From Eucommia ulmoides (Eukaryota; Streptophyta; Magnoliopsida; Garryales; Eucommiaceae), in the NCBI GenBank assembly GCA_016647705.1, contig CM028338.1:18931577-18995576 (forward strand): 64,000 nucleotides of DNA. The letters are read 5' to 3'. Below are positions 23,052 through 36,092 of this stretch, piece by piece; within the stretch, counting starts at the first letter, position 1, and every line of letters begins with the position of its first letter. The translations under genes and the position numbers were made by a program. The notes below the pieces were generated by a model. It did no database searches, was not told where the DNA came from, and saw nothing but the letters and a program-made list of their open reading frames with translations.

Positions 23052-25625
23052 ATAAGTATTTACTGTGATATCTGTATGGTGAGTACCTCAAAAACCATCC
23101 ACTAAAGAGATTCTTAACGATAAGTGTTCGTCATGAGATTGATATGGTGAGTCCCACAAAACACCATCCTCTAAAGCGATCCTCCAAACAAAAATTGTTC
23201 ATCACAAGATCGATATGGTAAGTCCCTCACAAACCATCCACCAGAGTGATCTCCTTAATAATACGTGTTCATCATGAGATCAATATAGTGAGTCCCTTAA
23301 AAAAAACATCCACCAGAGCAAACCTAAACCGATAACTTTTCGTCACAAGATCGATCTGGTGAGTCTCTAAAAAAACCATCCACCAAATCAATCATCCAAA
23401 TGATAAGTTTTCGTCATGAGATTGACATGGTAAGTCCCTCAAAAAACCACCCACAAAAACGAACCTCCAAATCATAAGTTTCCATCACCACATCAACATA
23501 GTAAGTCCCACAAAAAAGCCAGCCACAAAATAGATCCCCTAAACGATAAGTGTTCATGATGAGATCGATTTGGTGACTCCCTCAATAACAATCCACTAAA
23601 GTGATCCACTAAACAATACGTGTTAGTCATGAGATCAATATAGTGAGTCTCTTAAAAATTCATCCGCTTAAGCAATTATCTAAACAGTAAGTATTCGTCA
23701 TGAGACCAATATGGTGAGTCCCTCAAACACCATCCACTAAAGTGATCCTAGGAACAATAATTGTTTGTCATGAGATCGATATGGTGAGTCCCACAAAACA
23801 CCATCCCCTAAAGCGATCCTTCGAACGAAACTTGTTCATCATAAGATCGATATGGTGAGTCCCTCGCAAACCATCCACTGGAGTGATCCCCTTAACGATA
23901 CGTGTTCGTCATGAGATCAATATAGTGAGTCCCTTAAAAAACATCCACCAAAGCGAACCTAAAACGATAACTTTTTGTCACAAGATTGATCTGGTGAGTC
24001 CCTCAAAAAACTATCCACCAAATCAATCCTCTAAATGATAAGTTTTTGTCACAAGATTGACATGGTGAGTCCCTCAAAAAACCACCCACAAAAGCATACC
24101 TCTAAATCATAAGTTTCCATCACCACATCGACATAGTGCGTCCCACAAAAAAGCCAGCCACAAAAGAGATCCCCTAAATGATAAGTGTTCATGATGAGAT
24201 CGATTTGGTGACTCCCTCAATAACAATCCACTAAAGTGATCCACTAAACGATACGTGTTAGTTATGAGATCAATAAAGTGAGTCCCTTAAACATTCATCC
24301 TCTTAAGCAATTATCTAAATGATAAGTATTCGTCATGAGACCAATATGGTGAGTCCCTCAAAAAATCATCCACTAAAGCGAACCTCTAAACGATAAGTTT
24401 TCATCACAAGATCGATATGGTAAGTCCCTCAAAACACCATCCACTAAACCAATCTAGTGAACAATAATATTTTGTCATGAGATCGATGTGGTGAGTCCCT
24501 TAAAAACCATCCTCTAAATCAATCCTCTAAACTATAATTGTTTGTCATGAGATTGATAAGGTGGGCCCCTTAAAAACACATCCACTATCGTGATCCTATA
24601 AATGGTAAGTGTTCCTCATGAGATTGATATGGTTAGTCCCTCATAAATCTTCAACTAAAGTGATTCTCTAAACAATAAGTGTCTGTTACAAGATTGATAT
24701 GGTGAGTCCCATAAAAAACCATCCACCAAATGATAAGTATTTGTCTTGAGATCGATATAGTGAGTCCTACAAAAACCATCCATTAAATTGATCATGTAAA
24801 GGAAAATTGTTCATCATGAGATCAATATTGTAAGTCCCTCAATAAACCATCCACTAATGCGATCCTCCAAATGATAATTGATCGTCTTGAAATTCATATA
24901 GTGTGTCCCTTAAAATTCAACCACTAAAGCGATCATCTAAACGATAATTTTTCATCATGATACAAATATAGTGAGTCCCTCAAAAACCATCCACTAAAGC
25001 GATCCTCTAAACGATACGTGTTCGTCATGAGATCGATATAATGAGTCCCTTAAAATTTCATCCGCTAAAGTGATTATCTAAACGATAAGTATTCGTCATG
25101 AGGCCAATATGGTGAGTCCCTCAAACACTATACACTAAAGGGATCCCCCAAACGATAATTATTTGTCATAAAATGGATATTGTGAGTCTCTCAAAAAACC
25201 ATCCTCTATAGCGAACCTCTGAACAATAAGTTTTCATCATGAGATCGATACAAGGAGTCCCTTAAAAAACCATCCACTAAAGCGATCCAATGAATGATAA
25301 CGTTTCGTCATGAGATCGATACGGTAAGTCCCTCAAAAACCATCCACTAAACCAATCCTCAAAATTATATTTGTTCGTCATGAGATTAATATGGTGAGCC
25401 CCATAAAAACCCATCCACTAATGTGATCCTCTAAACAATAAGTATTCGTCATGAGATTGATATGGTGTGTCCCTTATAAATCTTCAACTAAAGTGATTCT
25501 CTAAACAATAAGTGTTCATCACGAGATCGATATAGTGAGTCCCTCAAGAACCATCCACTAATGCAATTCTCTAAATGATAAGTGTTCATCATGGGATAGA
25601 TATGGTGAGTCTCTCAAAAACCATC
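23052..25625. repeat. 70-bp satellite block
   Basis: About 2.6 kb of the same satellite in the same direction as the main block. A 635-bp higher-order period (9 monomers) is marked by 'aacctaaa' at 23321 and 23956 and by the distinctive 'gatctggtgagtc' monomer following each. It ends with CCATC (25621-25625), the left target duplication of the copia element that follows. Confidence 0.95.
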
Positions 25626-27876
25626 TGTTGATCCTAAGATTTTGATGGACAATTAAATGTTGATGTTTTTTGTGGAACTAACGGTTTTATTGAGTGTTTC
25701 AGTTTATTAGTGAAGACATTATCATAAAGAAGTTGACAAAAAGCAAAATGGATGCTAAAGACACTAACAAAGATGATGGATGTTAAGAGACTGAAGATTT
25801 TGAAGAATCTAGGAGAAAACAACTCAGGTTAAATTTTTACTCTTAATGTATCCCGATTAGGATCACACACGACACAAAAAGTTTTTACAATTAGTTGTGT
25901 TTTTAATAGGATCCTAATTAGCCAACATATTTGCTCCTATGTGTAATTGAAGAAAAAACATTAATTTAAGAAAGATAATTGATTAAAATTGAATTTAAGG
26001 ATTTAGTGGAGTTAATCGAGAAAAAAAATCGGTTAAAGGGGCAAAAACGTCAAAGAAATTTAGTAAAAAATTAATTATCCAACATTGTTCGGTTAACCTA
26101 CCTTAAAAGATCGTCCAATCGATGGGTGTTGGTTGGAATATGTTGAAGTCTCTGAATTGATCAGTCAACTTATGGTGTAGGATCAATTGACCTATGGCTA
26201 AAATATGAACTCTCCAAATCGATAGGTCGACAGGGCGGTCGACCTATGAAAGTCTCTAAATCTTTCGGTTGACAGAAACATAAGAGGCAGTCGACCTATG
26301 GTGAAGATATTTTGGCTTGGGCTACATCCTAAATCGAGCAGTCGACCGATGGGTGTTGGTCGATCAACCGATAGATAGTTTCAGGATTTGAGAATTTCAT
26401 GGTTTTGATCCAAAAAGTAGTCGTTTATGGTTAGGATATGGGAGATATCTTAGGAATCTGATGGAATTTAATATATATGATTGATATTTTGTTATCCCTA
26501 TACATATAGTTCAGGTATTTTGGATATTTCTCAATTTGGTTCATAAAATTCTTTCAATCCTATCTAATTGAGATTGAGAAAAGGTTTGAGGGACTAAATT
26601 GGATATTTTAAAAGATATAATTAAGTTAATTATACCAGGATTAACTCTTTATGATATAAGGGGTCTATCGGAGTAATTATTTGTCATGAAATATGAGAAC
26701 CAGCCGTTAGAGAGCTTATTCTAATCCTATATAAATGGACTGTCATTTTTCAGGTTTCAATAATCCCAATCATTCAATTATGAAAAGCTATTCAATTCTA
26801 GTGCTTTATAAGAGTGATCATTCTAAGATTATACTAAGAGTATTGTGAGAATTTTCTTGAGATTTATTCTTGAGATATTTTAGAGTGGATTATTGTTGAT
26901 TGTCGACTTGAAGTTTCATTGCTTATCAATATTTGTTCAGTGGATTCCTAGTGAGATCGTTCTAAGTTATTTGCTATTAATTGTTATTTGATATTATTAT
27001 CTATTACTTGGAAATTTGATCTTTGAAATCGTTTTTCTAAATATTAAATTGAAAATTATTTTTGAAACGATTTCTTGAGAAATCTGATTACGTGCTAAAT
27101 TACTTACTACCCGTTTTTGTTTAAAATCATATTTTAAAATTCTCACTGTATTTCTATCACTAGTTTCGGGTTGAGTCTCGGATTAGAAACTATTGGGAGT
27201 GTCTAATCAAAGGGTAACTGGTTTTAATTTTCTCTGGTAAAGAGATTGAGGTTTTAATCTTTACCTAGAGTATAAAAAGAGTTAGGTGTGATTCTTCCTG
27301 ATTAGGATCAATTGCAAATGAATTGTAAAGGTTCCATCCTTACCTTGGAAAATGATACATGGAGTGATTGTGAGGTTTAATTCTTAATCTAAGGTATAAA
27401 AGAATTAGGTTTGATCCTTAGCCTGTGAAAGAGTTAGGTTAGTCTTGAGCCTGAAAAAGATAAGGTTATTCTTGAGCCTGGGAAAAAGAAAAGGTTATTC
27501 CTAAGCTTGGGAAAAAGAAGTTGTGAAGGTTGGTTCTGAGCCTAGGAAAAGAATCATTGTGTAAAGGTTTGGTTCCTACCTGTTTAAAGAAATCTTAGTG
27601 ATTAGTGGGTGTGACTCTCTATGGAGTTCGGGGGACTGGATTAGCCAAGAATAGCTTGGTGAACCAGTATAAATTTCTGGTGAGCTGCTTTCTTTACATT
27701 ATTTATATTTTGTTGTTTGGGTGTGCACCTAGTTGATAATATATTTTCGTTGCGATAAAGATAATAATTAATTTAGGGTAAAATCAATTATTTGATTTTT
27801 GAAGTATTATTGTTTGGATTAAATTTTGTTATCTACCCAATTCACCCCCCCTCTTGGGTAGCTCACTCGGCCAATA
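25626..27876 (+). repeat. 5' LTR of copia element
   Basis: It starts TGTTGATCCTAAGATTTTGA and ends CTCGGCCAATA (family CAACA mutated). The 2251-bp length compares with 2336 bp for the 3' partner. It contains a GTCGAC cluster at about 26085-26380, a TATA-like 'tatataaatgg' near 26738, and repeated 'gagcctgrgaaaaagaa' units near 27430-27550. Confidence 0.93.
26085..26380 (+). repeat. GTCGAC palindrome cluster in copia U3
   Basis: Motifs GGTCGACA, GGTCGACC and AGTCGACC recur with 'aactctctgaatcgat'-type spacers. Several are decayed by single transitions. Confidence 0.7.
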
Positions 27877-27878
27877 AT

Positions 27879-27890
27879 TGGCATCAGATA
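27879..27890 (+). other. initiator-Met tRNA primer-binding site
   Basis: TGGCATCAGATA two bases after the 5' LTR matches the canonical copia PBS TGGTATCAGAGC with a few changes. Confidence 0.8.
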
Positions 27891-27946
27891 TGGTTTTAGC
27901 TCGATTAGGCTTAACATCCTAATTAAACCGGTCACGTGCGTAGACG

Positions 27947-29100
27947 ATGGATGATGTCTTCTGTGTATCCTCTCTTGATCGTGATAGATTCTTATATGAT
28001 AATGTGATTTATGATTCTTGTGGTACTAGTGGTAGTGATGAAGATGATGATAATGAAAATGTCCATATTGTTATGGAAAAATTACTTTCTTTCACACTTT
28101 TGCTAAAGAGAGCTTGAGTTTAAAAAAAAATGATTCTTTTGAAAATTGAGGAAAAAGTGTTCGAAAATCTAATGTACATTTGGATGATTATTGTGGCACA
28201 AAAGAGTTTTCAGACGTTGTCTTTTAAATTAATAATTTTCTCTCTAAAGTGGATTCTCTTGAAAATAAAAATAGAGTTTTACAAAATAATTTTGATATGA
28301 TTTCCAGGCAAAGGTCATAGCTTGTTTCTAAAATCGATTTACTTAAGAAAAAATTTAATAAATCAAAATCTGACCTTAAGACTGTTTCAAGAGATTATGA
28401 GAATGAAGTTTTTAGACAAAGTGGATATGTTTCATCATCTCATCCTTTATCACAAGCCAGTGATAGTTTTGTTGATATTGTGAGAAATGATTATTGTTTT
28501 ACATCTCGTGCTTTCTATGATAAATCAGATTTGAGATGTTATTATTGCAATAGGGTTGGGCACTTTAAATAGTATCATGTTCATTCAGGAACCCTGAGTT
28601 TATGTCTAACAAGGATGGATCCAAAATGAAATGGATATCCAAGAGAACTGTTGAAATAACTTGTGCAGAGTTGCATAATATTGGAAGTGGACCCGAAGGA
28701 ACAAACAAAAAAGTTATATCAAAGCCAAGAAAGGAAGTCACCAAGGATCCACAACTGACGTTTGCAAAGTGAAATGATGCACCAAAGACAAAATGTGAAA
28801 TTACAAAGAAGCCACAAGCGAAACGTGCAATTAGAAAAGAATTGTCAAAGCCAAGATGGGATATCACTAGGAAGCCACAAGTGACATGTGCAAATAGAAG
28901 TATCAGAAAATCAAATGACAATAATGAAAGGTTGAGAGGATATAGACAGGCTAAGAGAAATGGTTCACCCAAAGCAATCATCGGAACAAATGAGGTAAAG
29001 AGTAAAGTTTCCCCAAAAAATATAAAAGGGTACTCCTAACCCTTCACAGTTTAAATTTATTAAATTTGTTAAAGAGAGATATGTCCGACTTGCCAAATAG
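27947..29100 (+). pseudogene. copia gag, N-terminally altered, broken
   Basis: From ATG at 27947 the frame reads MDDVFCVSSLDRDRFLY, then an acidic stretch (GSDEDDDNENVH), a heptad-like coiled-coil region, FVDIVRN, a zinc knuckle RCYYCNRVGHFK (near 28525-28572), and a basic tail. The tail has three imperfect 21-residue repeats containing K-K/R-P-Q (28717-28900). It ends at a stop at 29098-29100. The usual N-terminal UBN2 domain of copia gag is missing: the same short start occurs in the gag near 54561, whereas the gag near 61966 keeps the domain. A small insertion breaks the zinc knuckle and several stops and frameshifts follow, so it is non-functional. It would have been the nucleocapsid precursor that packages element RNA. 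Confidence 0.85.
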
Positions 29101-30105
29101 GTCAGTTGGTGATGGTTTCTAAGACCTGTTTTATATGATGTGTTCACTTGTTGTCTTAGAAATATTGCATGGTGATTCTAGGAATCACATTTACTTAAGG
29201 TATATTAACATGATTTTATGTGTTTATATCAAGTAGTGATCATGTGTTTAATTTTAAAACATGTTAAGTGAATTAGAAAATGAATCAAATGTTTGTAATC
29301 TCACTAAGTGTTATCAATGACTTGTTGCATATTAACAAGACCATTTGTATAATGTGCTCTTATTCATGAATATATCTTTTATACAAATGTGTTGTTGAAT
29401 TGAGCTGAATTGTTATGCATCTTGAAATGGAATCTTGGTTTGTTATAATGCATAATATCTAAGGATAATTAAAGGATAAAGAATGATTTGGTTGATGCAT
29501 TTATTTGATTTAAATTGTTCATATGCTTGATTATATAACTAAGTGGAATTTTATTGTTAGCTAATACTGATAGATTAATTAAATCTGAGTTATCTCTTGT
29601 ATCAAATATTTGATGAAATCAGTTTTTAGCATGATCTTATTTGACGGACATATCATTTGAAATTAAACAGATCATAGTTGGTATTGTTCTATGAAATTGT
29701 GTTAAGTCTATTTTTGATACCATATATGCGAGCATCTGAATATTTATGGCGTATCACTCTGTGCTTTATGTTTTAAGTTGATACTTTGTGTATATGGATA
29801 TTGAGTATCTTGCTATATATATGATAATATGTTCTTCTCATAAGTTTCATATCTCCTAGTTTTAAATGATTATTATTGAGGAGGGGATAGATAATACCTT
29901 TAATACGCATGCTATTATTGAGATATACTTCTTGTTCTAGTCCATTAAAGATTACATGGCTTGGTATTATTTGGTATCATGAGAAAGACAAACTGACTTA
30001 ATTTAGTAATTTGTGGATTTTGATGGATTGAGTAGATTTGATTATATAAATATTTATCTATAATGATGATCCATATATTGTTGATATTTTGTGATTAAAA
30101 GTTGA
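29101..30105 (+). other. non-coding part of deleted copia internal region
   Basis: AT-rich sequence with no recognisable protein, in the place where protease, integrase and most of reverse transcriptase would be. The opposite-strand equivalent lies at about 59850-60740 of element W, so this spacer predates the separation of the two copies. Confidence 0.7.
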
Positions 30106-31152
30106 TTTATTGAATATGGTTTTCAAAGGGGTATTTGTGATATAACGCTATTTGTTAAGCAAACTGATTCTAATATCCTATTAGTTCAAGTTTATGTTGA
30201 TGATATTATTTTTGGATCTACTAATAAGGATCTTTGTCAAGCGTTTGCCAAGATAATGCAGGTTGAATTTGAGATGTGCATGATAGGAGAACTGAATTTT
30301 TTTCTTGGGTTGCAAATTAAGCAAACCAAAGAAGGGATATCCATAAACCAAGCTAAATATACCAATGAGTTGTTAAAGAAATATGGCTTAGATGGCACTA
30401 AAGAGTACAAGACTCCCATGGCAATGGCTACAAAGATAGACAAAGATGATACGGGTAAAAGCGTAAATGAAAATATGTATCGAGGTATGATTGGTAGCTT
30501 GTTGTACTTAACTACTAGTAGACCTGACATTATGTATAGCGTTTGTTTATGTGCTAGATTTCAGTCTTGTCCTAAAGAATCGCACTTGACTGCGGTTAAG
30601 AGAATTTTTCAATATTTAAAGGGGATGACTAACATAGGATTATGGTATCCCAGGGGGAGTAAATTTAAATTAATAAGTTACTCCGACGCTGATTTTTCCG
30701 GTTACAAAGTTGAGCGAAAAAGAACAAGTGGGTCATGCCATTTGTTAGGACATGTTTTAGTTTCTTGGTTAAGCAAGAAACAGAATTCGATAGCCTTATT
30801 CACTACTGAGGCTAAGTATATGGCTACTGGTAACTGTTGTGCTCAAATTTTATATATTAGGCAATAGTTAAATGATTTTGGAATATGTATGAAGGAAGTC
30901 TCGATTTATTGTGATAATAAAAGTGCTATTTGTCTAAGTAAGAATCCTACACAGCAATTATGAACTAAGCACATAGAGATTAGACATCACTTTATTCATG
31001 ATCACATTCAGAAAAGGGACATTGTTATTGAATATATTAATACCTTTGATCAGCTTGCGGATATCTTTACCAAACCTTTAGCGGAAGATCAGTTTGTGAA
31101 AATCATTCGTGGTTTAGGAATGGCTAGGCATAATGATGTTTGCCTAGAGTAG
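30106..31152 (+). pseudogene. copia reverse transcriptase end and RNase H
   Basis: One frame from 30106 reads GFQRGICDITLF, then VYVDDIIFGSTN (30190-30225), the YVDD catalytic box of reverse transcriptase. It continues through FFLGLQIKQ, YRGMIGSLLYLTTSRPDI, then RNase H with YSDADFSG and TTEAKYMA, and ends with ADIFTKPL and a stop at 31150-31152. The first two-thirds of reverse transcriptase (fingers) is missing. Two in-frame stops, at 30865 (TAG) and 30961 (TGA), break RNase H; both positions are plausibly single C-to-T or G-to-A changes. The longest open stretch starts at ATG 30256. It cannot make an active enzyme as read. Confidence 0.95.
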
Positions 31153-31448
31153 TATTTATTTGTGGTTAACGTTCCCCACTTTTTGAGATAACAAATGGGG
31201 AAAATTTATTGATGTTTTGTTGAATAACTTAAGGAGGAGATTGAATTGTTTTGTTGAATATCTTAAGGGGGAGCTTGAATTATTTATCATGTTTTGAAAT
31301 TATTGAGATGATTATTTGTGCTTTGTTGAATATTTTATGATTCTCTTCATGATTGTGCTTTATTAAGTTAAAAACCCATCCTCAGATTTAGGAGGAGTGT
31401 GGTTACATATTATTTTGACAAAAACATCAAAGTTAATTTTCATCATCA
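31153..31448 (+). other. 3' untranslated part of copia element
   Basis: Between the RNase H stop and the polypurine tract. It contains repeated 'ttaagggggagcttgaat' and 'ttaaggaggagattgaat' phrases (31230-31285), which look like earlier or duplicated polypurine tracts, and 'aggaggagtgtgg', which is conserved in W near 59650. Confidence 0.75.
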
Positions 31449-31461
31449 AAAAGGGGGAGAT
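31449..31461 (+). other. polypurine tract
   Basis: AAAAGGGGGAGATT directly before the 3' LTR start TGTTGATCC. It is the expected plus-strand primer. Confidence 0.88.
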
Positions 31462-33797
31462 TGTTGATCCTAAGATTTTGATGACAATTAAATGTTGATA
31501 TTTTTTGTGGAACTAATGGTTTTGTTGAGTATTTCAGTTTATTAGTTCCAGTAAAGATATTATCATGAAGAAGTTGAGAAAAATACTAAATGGATGCTAA
31601 AGACACTGACAAAGATTATGGATGTTAAGAGACTGGAGATTTTGAAAAATCTAGAGGAAAACAACTTAGGTTAAATTTTTACTCTTAATGTATCCCAATT
31701 AGGATCACACACGACACAAAATGTTTTTCCAATTAGGTGTGTTTTTAATAGGATCCTAATTAGCTAAACATATTTGCTCCTATATGTGATTGAAGAAAAA
31801 ACATTGATTTAAGAAAGATAATTGATTAAAATTGAATTTAAAGATTTAGTGGAGTTAATCAAGAAAAGAAATCGATTAATGGGGCAAAAACATCAAATAA
31901 ATTTAGTAAAAAATTAATTATCCAACATTGTTCGATCGACCGACCTGAAAGGATCGGTCAACTAATGGGTGTATGTTGGAATATGTTCAAGTCTCTAAAT
32001 CAAGAAGTCCACTTATGGTATAGGATCGGTTAACCTATGGCTAAAATATGAACTCTTTGAATCGATAGGTCAATAGGGCGGTTAACTTATAAAAGTCTCT
32101 GAATCTTCCGGTTAACAAAAAAATAAGGGTCGGTCAACCTATGGTGAAGAGATTTTGGCTTGGGCTACATCCTGAATCGGGTGGTTGACCAATTGGTGTT
32201 GGTCGGTCAACCGATGGACAGTTTTAGGATTTGAGAATTTCATGTTTTGATCCAAAAAGTAATCGTTTTATGGTTAGGATATGAGAGATATCTTAGGGAT
32301 CTTAGGACTTTAAGATATATGATTGATATTTTGTTATCCCTATAGATATGGTTCAAGTATTTTGGATATTTCTCAATTTGGTTCATGAAGTTTTTTCCAT
32401 CCTATCTAATTGAGATTGAGACAAAGTTTGAGGGACTAAATTGGATATTTTAAAAGATATAATTAAGTGAATTATGCCAGGATTGAGTTTTTATGATATA
32501 AAGGGTCTATTGGAGTAATTATTTGTCATGAAATATAGGAACTAGCCATTAGAGAGTTTGTTTTAATCCCATATAAATAGACCTGCATTTTTTAGGTTTC
32601 AATAATCCCAATTATTCAATTCTGAAAAGCTATTCAGTTCTAGTGCTTTCTAAAAGTGATCATTCTGAGATTATAATAAGAGTATTGTGAGAATTTTCTT
32701 GAGATTTATTCTTGAGAAATTTTGGAGTGGATTATTATTGATTGGAAACTTGAAGTTTCATTGCTTATCATTATTTATTCGGTAGATTCCTGGTGAGATT
32801 GTTTCAAGTTATTTTCTATTAATTATTATTTGATATTATTATCTATTACTTGGAAAATTGATCTTTGAAATCGTTTTTCTGAATTTTAAATTGAAAATTA
32901 TTTTTGAAATGATTTCTTGAGAAAATCTGATTACGTGCTAAATTGTTTGCCACCCATTTTTGTTTAAAATTGGATTTTAAAATTCTCACTATATATCTAT
33001 CACTAGTATCAGGACATTAATTGAGTTCAAATTTATCTAGGGTGGTAGAAGCTCCGAGTGGGAAAATCACTTATCAATTTTGTAATTGATTAGTTGAGTG
33101 TCGGATTAGATACTATTGAGAATGTCTAATCAAAGGGTAATTGGTTTCAATCTCTTCCGGTAAAGAGATTGAGGTTTTAATCTTTGCCTAGAGTATAAAA
33201 AGCGTTAGGTGTGATTCTTCCTGATTAGGATCAATTGTGAGTAAATTGTAAAGGTTTCATCCTTACTTGGGAAAATGATACTTTGAGTGATTGTGAGGTT
33301 TAATTCTTAGCCTAGGGTATAAAAGAATTAGGTTTGATCATTAGCCGGTGAAAGGGTTAGGTTAGTCTTGAGCCTCAAAAAAAAAGTTATTCTTGAGCTT
33401 GGGAAAAAGAAAAGGTTATTCCTAAGCCTGGGAAAATGAAGTTGTAAAGGTTGATTCTGAACCTAAGAAAAAAATCATTGTGTAAAGGTTTTGTTCCTAC
33501 CTATTTAAAGCAATATTAGTTATTAGTGGGTGCGACCCTCCATGGATCTCGATGGACTGCATTAGCCAAGAATAGCTTGGAGAACCAGTATAAATTTCTG
33601 GTGTACTGCTTTCTTTACATTATTTATATTTTGTTGTTTGGGTGTGCACCTAGTTGATAATATATTTCCGCTGCTATAAAGACAATAATTAATTTAGGGT
33701 AAAACTAATTATTTGATTTTTGAAGAATTATTATTTGGATTAAATTTTGTTATCTACCTAATTGACCCCCCCCTTTGGGTAGCTCACTAGGCCAACA
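31462..33797 (+). repeat. 3' LTR of copia element
   Basis: The 2336-bp LTR starts TGTTGATCCTAAG and ends CTCACTAGGCCAACA. It is collinear with the 5' LTR, with small indels and scattered substitutions; a degraded GTCGAC cluster is at about 31925-32220. The right target duplication CCATC follows immediately. Confidence 0.95.
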
Positions 33798-34828
33798 CCA
33801 TCCACCAAAGTGATCTTCCTAACGATAAGTGTTATCCTCTAAAGCAATCCTCCGAATGAAAATTGTATATCATAAGATCGATATGGTGAGTCCCTCGAAA
33901 ACCAACCACTAGAATGATCCCCTTAACGATACATGTTCGTCATGAGATCAATAGAGTAAGTCCCTTAAAAAACACATCCACCAAACCGAACCTCCGAACG
34001 ATAAGTTTCCGTCAAAAAATAGATTTGGTGAGTCCCTCAAAAAACCATCCACCAAACCAAACCTCCAAATGATAAAAAAAAAAAAAAATCTTGAGATTGA
34101 TATGGTGAGTCCCTAAAAAAACCACCCTGAAAAGCGTACCTCTACACGATAAGTTTTCATCACCACATCGACATAGTGAGTCCCACAACAAACCATCCAC
34201 AAAAGAGATCCTCTAAACGATAAGTGTTCATGATGAGATCGATTTGATGAGTCCCTAAAACATAATCCACTAAACTGATCCTCTAAATGATACATGTTCG
34301 TCATTAGATCGATATAGTGAGTCCCTTAAAAATTCATCCGCTAAAACAATTATCTAAACGATAAGTATTCTTCATGAGACCAATAGGGTGAGTCCCTCAA
34401 ACACCATCCACTAAAGCGATCCTATGAACGATAATTGTTCATCATGAGATCCATATGGTGCATCCCACAAAAAAGCATCCACTATAGCGAATGTCTAAAT
34501 GATAAGTTTTTATCACGAGATCGATGCGGTAAGTCCCTCAAAAAACCATCCACTAAACCGATCTAGTGAGCGATTATTTTTTGTCATGAGATCGATATGG
34601 TGAGTCCCTCAAAAACCACCTTCTAAATCAATCTTCTAAACTTTATTTGTTCATCATGAGATTGATAAATGTTAAGTGTTCCTCATGAGATTGCTATGGC
34701 AAGTCCCTCATAAATCTTCATCTAAAGTGATTCTCTAAATAATAAGGGTCTGTTACGAGATTGATATAGTGAGTCCCACAAAAAACCATCTACCAAAGAA
34801 ATCTTCCAAAATGATAAGTGTTCATCTA
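33798..34828. repeat. 70-bp satellite, last block
   Basis: About 1 kb of the satellite in the same direction as before. It ends within 'gataagtgttcatct', where an Athila-type internal region takes over. A poly-A expansion at about 34074-34087 replaces part of one monomer. Confidence 0.93.
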
Positions 34829-36092
34829 GGCATTACCTGATGATGAGTCTATCCCCTAGTTGTTAATCGAGGTCGAGCGTAAGGCTCATTCATGTGTGTT
34901 CTGTGTACTTGGCATGTAGATTAGGTAAAAGTTATTTTTTATCCTAAATTGTACGATCACGTGGACTCATTGTATGGCTATTCAAACAATTTGACATCGA
35001 TTATTCAGTAGCAGGTTCATGACAATTTTAAGGAATCTAGAACTTGATTGGGGGAAACTTGAGGCGAAATCCTAGGCGAGGTAGTTCAGGAGACATGATT
35101 TAGGCTTTCATTTTTATCGCTTGAGCCTTTGTAGCTTACCTTGTAAAATGTTTACCCCTCGTTACCCTGTCGAAGCCTATAGCCGCTTCAATTTTGAACA
35201 CGTAACAAATGCCCTGTCCAATAAACTTTTTCCAAACTTAAGTCGCTAAACCAAAGGCACAACGTGAGTCAAAATCAATTTAGCAATTATTTATGCTACT
35301 TGAAGTGAGCGGTTGGGCTTTGGGTAAATGTTTGATTGGTTTGGTATTAGAGTACTTGTTTGTCATTTTTCTATCGTATTCTCACACCCCTTTAATTGTT
35401 CAAATCAAATAAGTTTGGGGGTGTGGTTTGATCAAAAAAAAACTTATGTAAATATAGTTTTATTTTCGTTTGTTTTGACAAGTGAGTACAACGTTCTTAA
35501 ATGTTTGTTCAGGGTTGTGTTTCTTACATGTTTCGGCTTACGAGTGAGATTGAGCGCCAAGCGTTGTGCCTCGGGTATCGTTGAATTATAACGGTTACCT
35601 GTTTTCTATTCCTGACATACCCTTGGACATTTTCCAAAAACCAAACCAAGCCCTATTGATCTTTTTGAGCTTCCAAGCATACATTAGTGGAGAGTTGAAC
35701 CCAGTCAAGCATATGCATTTCCTAATCCTTTACGGTTAAAGTCATGAGCTTGGTTAGTGAATAATCTAATCCGGTGTTTGGATAGTTATATAATTGAGTT
35801 TTCACACACACACTTTGAATGGATCTAGAATGGCCTTTACTGGTATTGAGTGTTGAAATTCTAGAACACCACGTGGTGTGTTTTATTCCTGAACTTGATT
35901 TATTAGGGGTCGTTGAAGGAAAAACATTTTCGTTTATTAGGTGAATTCGAAACTCGCATGTCGTTACTTCTAGTTCGTTTATGTTTTTTTGTGTTTAGTA
36001 TTAAAGTTAGTTAATTAATTAGTCTTGGTAGTTTAATTTATTGTATGGGTGCTGTGCTTGAAGACTAGCAAAATTCGAATTTTGTGGGTAAT
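34829..36092 (+). mobile_element. Athila-like internal 3' fragment
   Basis: It is collinear with 50845-52118 (shared 'gtaaaagttattttttatcc', 'gccttgtagcttacctt', 'ccacgtggtgtgttttattc') and leads into the LTR at 36093 through a decayed polypurine tract ('ttttgtgggtaat'). No protein is recognisable. The 5' part is missing: the join to satellite at 34828 occurs within shared GTTCATCT. It is the tail of a second copy whose 3' LTR is also the 5' LTR of element X. Confidence 0.85.

Larger units (their letters stand above)
25626..33797 (+). mobile_element. deleted copia element with both LTRs
   Basis: An 8.2-kb element with LTRs at 25626-27876 and 31462-33797, a Met-tRNA primer site, a gag remnant, a fragment of reverse transcriptase with RNase H, and a polypurine tract. 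A perfect 5-bp target duplication CCATC (25621-25625 and 33798-33802) places its insertion inside a satellite monomer. Protease, integrase and the N-terminal part of reverse transcriptase are absent, so it is non-autonomous. The long LTRs and the CCHC gag resemble the SIRE/Maximus lineage of Ty1/copia; the lineage call is inference. Confidence 0.95.

Noticed and set aside
35328..35591. 87-codon ORF starting MFDWFGIRV
   Set aside because: It lies in the non-coding 3' internal region; the collinear copy at about 51351 is frameshifted by an A-run, and nothing in it resembles a known protein.
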